Assembly (NCBI GenBank): GCA_027575765.1
Contig: JANBPT010001252.1
Span: 1 to 11,709 of the forward strand
Reading direction: 5' to 3'
From: Tieghemiomyces parasiticus
Lineage: Eukaryota > Kickxellomycota > Dimargaritomycetes > Dimargaritales > Dimargaritaceae
Length of the DNA stretch: 11,709 nt
Shown: positions 6,501 to 11,709 of the stretch, one piece after another
Layout: the number at the start of each line of letters is the position of its first letter
Position numbering within the stretch: the first letter of the stretch is position 1
Notes under the pieces: generated by a model
Told to the model about the DNA's origin: nothing
Databases searched by the model: none
What the model saw: only the letters and a program-made list of their open reading frames with translations
Position numbers and translations under genes: made by a program

Positions 6501-8848
6501 GGAGGGGAGGGGCACTACGGCCGACGAGCTATTCGGGGGCGGGCTTGGTAACACTCTCCAGTGAATCGGCCGACTATAGACCGACTCCCCCCATTCCAGG
6601 AGATGCCAAGACCGTGGTGTAAACAGTTACTCCCGGCGACAAGCATTTTGCTGAGGGACATGGTTCTCCTCCCACAATTGGGCCGGTCTAAACGGGCCGC
6701 GGAGCCTTACTGCAGCTCGGAATAGCAGGAGGACAGCATCCACGCGCACCCCATTTCCAACACCCGCCTCATATACCAAGGCCCAGCGGCCTGTCGGGTA
6801 GACGCGGAGACCAGGCAGCAGTTTGTGGAGGCGGGGGCGGAGGTGGAGGATATGGGACTGTCACAAGCAGCGTGGCCTCGCCGCGAATCAGCGTCGAGCT
6901 GGGGTGGCGCTCTGGCCAGTCAAAGGCCAGGGAACCCTGCCCTAGTCCTTTGGGCCCCATGGGGAGATGGTCTGGTGAGGGGATATGTGACTGTGGCTGG
7001 GACGCTGCGAGTGGGTGGGCGGCATAGCCCGGCTAGCCTATAGTGGAGCAGGACGAGAGAGGGTGGTTGAGGCCAGCCCAAAGTCGCATGAAATTCTGTG
7101 AAGGGAGGGGGGTCGGGCCGTCCGCCCCCGTGAGTCTTTACAGCCATGGCGAGTGTCTATCCCCCCCCCACTTTCAATCCACTGCCTTACTGGCCTTGCA
7201 GCCAGCGATCAACGGCGGGCGACCATTCGGCAGGCCATACCTTCAAAGTGTGAAGCACCCCTTCCGCTGCACTCTGTCTCGCTCAACGCTAGCGGCCAGT
7301 CGTAAAGTATTATGATGAATGATCAGGGAGGGGGCGGGCAGGGAAAATCCCACCACGACCAACTTATTGGCGACCGAAGTGGAGGGTCCGAGTCTCAGCT
7401 CTGAGTCACAAGGGGGGGGTATACGGACCGTCACGAGCCGGCGGACCGACGTTCGGGACCTTCCCCTCATTTGCCAGGTAGGTGATGGCCAAGCATTGGT
7501 CATCACAGGCCCCTTACTTTCGCTCCTCCCCCCGCCCTCCCTTCCTACCCCACCTTCCATTTTGCGACTGCCCCGCCTCCCTCGATCGGCCTTGGTGACA
7601 TCGGTGGTATAACAGCCAAGTTCCTCCAAGGCACTACCCTGTTCTTATATTCGTCATCTTGTACCTCTGCGGTCGCTGCATCGATTTGGTGGCGTCACTA
7701 TTCGTCAACTTGACGCGCTTCGCCCCTTGTTAGATGCCTTTCAAGCCGTCCTTCCGGTTCCACCCGTATTCAGGCTACACTGTTCCGTGGTGCTGTCTCT
7801 CCCTCGTCGCAATCGCATTGGTCTGAACTCTCGCTATCCTAAAAATGGCAAGCAGTGGGCCCTAGTAGTCTCCCTTCCCGCTTACGCGAGGACTACGGCG
7901 AAGCTATGTAGTCCAGACAATTTACCTTTTTGATCAGTCTAAGTAATGATGCGAAGGGAACCCAGTGAATTACCCCCCCTCCCCACACACACCAGAAAGT
8001 TAGTCAACGATCATCCACTCTCTCACTCGTACCGTTTAAAGGCCGCTTCTGACTGTCTATTGTATTGCCTACCCTATGCAGAGCTTGGTCGGGCTGCAGT
8101 AACGGCTCTGTCGACCAGCTTCTACAAGCCAAGACCCTCACCTGTCCTATCCTGCCCGAGCCGCGCTCGAATCAGTCTCTTGCTTGGGCACTCCCGGGCC
8201 ATCGGTGGCGAGTTGGGGGTGGGATGCTGTGTGCTACCGCTGCATATCCGTGCAGGCGGTCGGGCTTATCCGGCTCACCGGCCGAAACCCTTGTACACCC
8301 GGCTGGGCCATTATCCAGCTGAGATTCCTAGGGTGTGACGCCCAGTCAACTGGTTTCCACACAACCAGTGCGGGTGGCTGTGGGCATGAACGAGCCGAAA
8401 GAAGCGATGATGGCACCATCTCCTTCATTTCTCATCCATCACTTACCTCCTAGTCCCTACGGCCCACACCTGCACCATGGCTTATTTAATTCTATTTTAT
8501 TTAGGAAATCGGCTGTTATACGGGTTAAGAAGTATAATAGGAAAGCAGAGAGGGGAGAATGGGGACGCATCAGCACACTGGTGGCGATGTGAGGGGAAGG
8601 GTGGATGTAGAAACTCCGGGTTGCTCCGACGTGATTGTTAGCTCTCCTTATTGGCCCCCTTCAATGGTTATACATGACCATTGCTAATTATTTCCGAACA
8701 ACGACGGGTGCGTGTTTGGTGGCCCTACACTCAGCTCCTTCGTTTGGCTGCCCCTGCTTCCTCTCATCCCGGTTCAGGGTCGAGTAGTCGGCCTCACCTA
8801 GGTAGGTAGGGGAGGCGACCCCGGCGTATATTCAATAATTCCATTGAT
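6501..8848. other. long region with no supported gene
   Basis: No ORF here shows a recognisable domain. The longest frames (128 codons on minus at 7243-7629; 130 codons on plus at 7946-8338) are rich in Arg, Ser and Pro and look like chance openings in GC-rich DNA. Isolated splice-like motifs occur, including a GTAAGT donor on minus at 8446 and a GACTAAC with downstream TTAG near 8012-7942, but they do not join into a convincing coding sequence. A short hairpin (7-bp arms 7890-7896 and 7908-7914) is present. The part near 6501 is probably upstream PCK1 promoter. An AT-rich patch lies at 8481-8504. Confidence 0.45.
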
Positions 8849-9121
8849 TTACTGTGTGCCCTGCCACTCAGTCTGTGTTGCAACCACCGGCGCCAAACGC
8901 TGGCGGTGACCATTCAAGGAATCCTGGTTGGCTATGGGGGGGCTGTTGTATTGTTCTGCTTGGCAGTGGTAGACTAGCCCGGAGGATTGGCACCGCTGGC
9001 CTGCTTTAAAATGCACCCTACCGTCAATCAGTACCAGGTACAAGATTCTGCCGCCCATCTCTCTCCAAATAGGGCCACAAAAGTATCCTCCTTTCGGTTG
9101 GTCTACATCGAATCCTGCCAT
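8849..9121 (-). CDS. hypothetical protein, 90 residues
   Basis: I do not recognise this product. It starts MAGFDVDQPKGGYFCGPIWR with A at -3 and G at +4, and ends at a TAA followed by AT-rich sequence (AATTATTGAATATA), as expected for a fungal 3' UTR. Unlike the other short ORFs nearby, its amino-acid composition is ordinary, with a hydrophobic core (ILYLVLIDG) and four Cys or His clusters too irregular to call a zinc site. No signal peptide or membrane helix is evident. It faces away from the ORF at 9258. It could still be chance, or an exon of a larger gene. Confidence 0.3.
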   Translation of the reverse strand: MAGFDVDQPKGGYFCGPIWREMGGRILYLVLIDGRVHFKAGQRCQSSGLVYHCQAEQYNSPPIANQDSLNGHRQRLAPVVATQTEWQGTQ

Positions 9122-9257
9122 TTATTTCAGCAGGCTAATAATAACCGGGTAGGACCGGGTTAAAAGACGTCCATAGGCGTTTGGAACCGCTCGACCATTA
9201 GAGGTCGATTCACTCTAGCGGCTATATTTAGGTGGGCCTTTTGTTCCTTATATTAGA
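9122..9257. promoter_or_regulatory. candidate divergent promoter
   Basis: This 136-bp spacer separates two divergent hypothetical ORFs. It contains a tandem ACCGGGTAGG / ACCGGGTTAA pair (near 9143-9163), a split palindrome (CCGCT and CGACC pairing with GGTCG and AGCGG, 9187-9221), and a TATATTTA on the plus strand at about 9223-9230, some 35 nt before the ATG at 9258. The promoter role is inference from layout. Confidence 0.25.
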
Positions 9258-9512
9258 ATGGTGAACTCAATCCCCGAGTCCCTGCCAACCGGGGATAGGC
9301 TAGACGGGAGGGCGGAGGGTCACAGGAGAAAGGGGGGGCGGGTTACCATGGGACACCAGTCTAGCCGGCCCGGTTGGGCATGCGGGACGATGAGCAGTCA
9401 CGAACTGCAAGTCCTTTGGTGGCGCCACTCGGACGACTCGTGGTGGAACGCAAGACAATCCCCACTTCCCGCATGCCGAACAGGTCGGATTAACAGGCCG
9501 CGGTTACGCTAA
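9258..9512 (+). CDS. hypothetical ORF, 84 residues
   Basis: I do not recognise this product. It starts MVNSIPESLPTGDRLDG with A at -3 and G at +4, and has a TATA-like motif about 35 nt upstream. The rest is rich in Arg, Gly, Trp and Ser, with no visible domain, which argues against a conserved protein. The segment 9377-9477 inside it has several nested inverted repeats, so the DNA or RNA structure may matter more than the reading frame. It may be fortuitous. Confidence 0.2.
   Translation: MVNSIPESLPTGDRLDGRAEGHRRKGGRVTMGHQSSRPGWACGTMSSHELQVLWWRHSDDSWWNARQSPLPACRTGRINRPRLR
9377..9477. repeat. nested inverted repeats, possible folded element
   Basis: An 11-bp perfect inverted repeat, GGCATGCGGGA at 9377-9387 and TCCCGCATGCC at 9467-9477, encloses a 5-bp hairpin GCAGT-CACGA-ACTGC (9394-9408) and the 10-bp palindrome GTGGCGCCAC (9419-9428). 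A transcript could fold into a closed multi-branch of about 100 nt. One such 11-bp pair is not very unlikely by chance in 11.7 kb of GC-rich DNA. Confidence 0.3.
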
Positions 9513-11666
9513 TGAGTCAGCTGGACCAGCCGCCCCCCCCCTCACTTTGCACCCCCGAGTCTCTTCATGGCGCCGCATAGTAAATTGGTGGTTGCCAAAC
9601 CGGGAATAAGCTGTTGGGGTAGAAGAATGTGAGGATGGCAAGTTCGCCAGTGAATTGGTGGGAAGCGGCTTGATTGACCAACCTAGAGTGTTGGATGGCC
9701 AATATCAATGTAGCGAAGGGGAAGGCTGGCCCTTGCCTATACTCATAGGGGGGATATCTAGGAGTAGAAATGGGGCCAAGGTCGTCGCAGTGGAGCAGTA
9801 GGGGGTCTATATCGACAATGTAATGGAGGGCCGTCAGGGGTATGGCAGAGTTTGATCACGGTGGCCTACGCCCCATTTCTTAGGCACCGCCTTCCGCCCA
9901 TTCTGGATGATCCCCCATCCCGCCCGGTGGCAGGTCGGGCTGGTGGTATCTGAATCAGCGGCAAGGGATCGCGTCGGGTGACCCCGGTCCTGCGTAGCAA
10001 AGCGCAGGCTGCCGGGCGTGTACCTCAGTCAGAACGGTGTTAGTTTAGCAGTCACAACGGCCGTGCCAGGCTGTGCATGGGAAATGGGGATGCGATCTAC
10101 CTTGGTGCCCTAAACGACCTCCCTGGGTAGTCCCTTTGTCCTCCCCTGCCCTCTTTCCCATCGCCATTTGCCATCGGTTGCGGCGTGGCAGCTGGAGCCG
10201 GAAGAAGTCGGGTGCATCGGCACTGGATCCTCGGTGCACCACCGGTGGCAGGGTCACAGGCACTGAAGTGGAGTCAGCTAATGATGAAGGCCGAGCCCTC
10301 GTTTAACCATCCAGGTTCTACCTTAGCCCACTTCCTCCCCAAAAGCCCGTATGGGTCACATAGTTCGGCCGGGGTCAGGCCTATCCGACTTAAACCGGCG
10401 TCACGGCGACTGGTCTCCCGATTGCGCCGGTCCATTGGTTTGATCCTTTACGTCTTGGCCCACTAACCGCTTTACTCGAATGCCAGTCTGCTCCCCTCCC
10501 CCTCTCGCGTCATTTCCAGGTCCCACGGGGCGACAAGCGTACCTCCACCTCCACATCACATGCCTCGGAACGGCTACTCTCAAGGGCCTCGCCCGTAACT
10601 CGGGTGTAGAGGCCAGCGGATGGCCCAGGGTCAGCTGGCCACGCTGGATGGAGTTTTAGGCAGGCATAAATTACCGTGGGATTTGATCATCTAGCAGTGT
10701 AACGGAAACAACCAGGTCCAGAACCTACAGTAGTTGTTGCTACCTGGGCGGAGTCCCCTGTTGGCGAACATCTACCAACCCTATTCCGTTTAAGTATAAA
10801 CAGCCGCATCAGGATGGTACACTGGGATCATACGGTGAAGTCCATCCGGCTCCAACGAGACCCTTCCCTGCCGAACCTTCCTTCGCCTCCCCGCGCCACC
10901 AAACTCCACCGTCTATCCTTCCGGATCACCCCGAAACGCCTCTATAGGTTTGCCCTGGATAGCGTCCTTCCGCCTCATCAAAGTCCATCACCACTCCTCT
11001 CGGGTGCTACTGTTTATGCTTATGCCAGGCGAGGCTGGTCAGGCCGGCATTGGTCGGCCCTGCTCGACCAGGAATTGTGCTGCAGTCCATACTGCTGTAC
11101 CGAAAGCCTGCTGGCAACAGTTGCCTGTGAGTGACTCGGATATGGCACTGTTGGTTGCTCAACCAGCCCACCGGGCATGCGCTACCAAGTTGCGGTGCGT
11201 ACAAAGGTCAGGGATGGGGTGGCCCATCACACATAAGCTGGGTCAGGGCATCGCCAACTTGGCTTCAGTTCCTGGCACACGGATTTTACCCGAATCCCTG
11301 AAATGTAAACACGAAGAGCCGACCGAAGGCACCCCGGGACAGGCGAGGTACGTATGGCTTCCTAGTCCCAGCACCGGGAGTATTCCAAAGGGTTAGAGAG
11401 CCCCCAGGATGTATCACTTCAACTCTTATCTCAATCCAGGGGAATTGACTGTCAATAAGCAGGTATATGTATAGATATTCCAGTCATAGTGGTGGGGAAG
11501 AGACACGTTGGAGGTATAAAGATGGGCTAATAAATTTGGATGGGGGCGCTGCGCGAGGGACGGAAGGCGCACACAAAGAAACCGTCCGCGTAGCGGTCCC
11601 GTCCCTCCCGACGCAGCGGCGGAGGGGGGGGGGCGGGACAGAGTGTATGTACGAAGAGCAGGGTTC
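9513..11666. other. long region with no supported gene
   Basis: Only short or biased frames occur. The longest, 148 codons on plus at 10950-11396, shows no domain and overlaps another open frame. Hairpin-forming segments are at 9983-10016 and 10611-10640 (7-bp arms GGCCAGC/GCTGGCC). The right end (about 11400-11666) is probably the 3' UTR and flank of the minus-strand gene ending at 11667; an AAATTTATTAG on the minus strand near 11535 may be part of its 3'-end signal. Homopolymer G/C runs occur near 11621-11634. Confidence 0.45.
9983..10016. repeat. 11-bp interrupted hairpin
   Basis: CCCGG (9983-9987) pairs with CCGGG (10012-10016), and CCTGCG (9989-9994) pairs with CGCAGG (10003-10008). The loop is eight bases (TAGCAAAG), with a small 1x3 internal loop. 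It has no T-run after it and lies outside any recognised gene, so no role can be assigned. Confidence 0.25.
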
Positions 11667-11709
11667 CTACTTCTGGCCAAAGATGGCATTGAGGCTCTGC
11701 CAGACGGCC
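11667..11709 (-). CDS. C-terminus of a partial minus-strand gene
   Basis: The window edge cuts this gene. The frame to the TAG at 11669-11667 reads AVWQSLNAIFGQK, 13 residues with codons dominated by C or G at the third position, as in PCK1. The other two frames through the segment have poorer codon choice. I do not recognise the family from so short a tail. The following 130 nt have no open coding pattern, which fits a 3' UTR. Confidence 0.5.
   Translation of the reverse strand, partial: AVWQSLNAIFGQK

Noticed and set aside
6769..6960. Minus-strand frame with a run of prolines
   Set aside because: The proline run comes from a G/A-rich simple-sequence patch on the plus strand (about 6824-6850). 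It is low complexity, not a domain.
7243..7629. 128-codon minus-strand frame
   Set aside because: It is rich in Gly, Arg and Ser, overlaps a similar-length plus-strand frame, and has no domain or supporting start and end signals.
7890..7914. 7-bp hairpin GGACTAC / GTAGTCC
   Set aside because: Arms of this length with an 11-base loop are expected by chance in a window of this size, and nothing nearby gives it a role.
8799..8815. TAGGTAGGTAGGGG, telomere-like repeat
   Set aside because: There are only three units, it is internal, and there are no further copies. It does not match a usual fungal telomere repeat.
10950..11396. 148-codon plus-strand frame
   Set aside because: It overlaps another plus frame (10814-11134), shows no domain, and its composition looks like translated non-coding DNA. 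A GTACGT near 11347 is the only splice-like hint.

Overview
The window looks like nuclear DNA of a GC-rich fungus. Two genes are clear, both on the minus strand. One is an uninterrupted ATP-type phosphoenolpyruvate carboxykinase (PCK1, 4463-6097). The other is a five-exon gene (974-3310) that encodes CUE-type ubiquitin-binding modules, DUF1771 and an Smr domain, the architecture of the no-go-decay endonuclease Cue2. Short introns of about 140-170 nt with GTAGGT or GTAAGT donors and CTAAC/CTAAT branch sites, ATP-type PEPCK and a Cue2-like protein together point to fungi. The lineage cannot be fixed from this window; an early-diverging zygosporic group is only a guess.

Layout, left to right. 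Positions 1-860 hold no firm gene. A weak minus-strand reading frame ending at 139, followed by a T-rich stretch, could be the last exon of a third gene. Positions 974-3310 are the Cue2-like gene, rebuilt here by joining exons whose reading phases all agree. The obvious long ORF (1762-3246) covers only the CUE part and stops in intron 2; the Smr nuclease lies in three short downstream exons. Positions 3311-4462 are intergenic and contain the PCK1 3' end and the CUE2 promoter. PCK1 follows, with a pyrimidine-rich leader (6098 to about 6385), a TATA box (6412-6419) and two A-tracts further upstream.

From about 6500 to 11660 (5.2 kb) I find no gene I can name. The best coding candidates are a 90-codon minus-strand ORF (8849-9121) and an 84-codon plus-strand ORF (9258-9512), divergently arranged around a 136-bp spacer. 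There are also a few inverted repeats. At the right edge, 11667-11709 looks like the last 13 codons of another minus-strand gene.

The two recognised genes share no pathway: PCK1 serves gluconeogenesis, the Cue2-like protein mRNA surveillance on stalled ribosomes. Their shared orientation does not imply co-regulation. I did not find a clear new multi-gene system. The most interesting points are the hidden nuclease exons of the Cue2-like gene and the single in-frame, weak-context upstream ATG in the PCK1 leader, which could give an N-terminally extended isoform.
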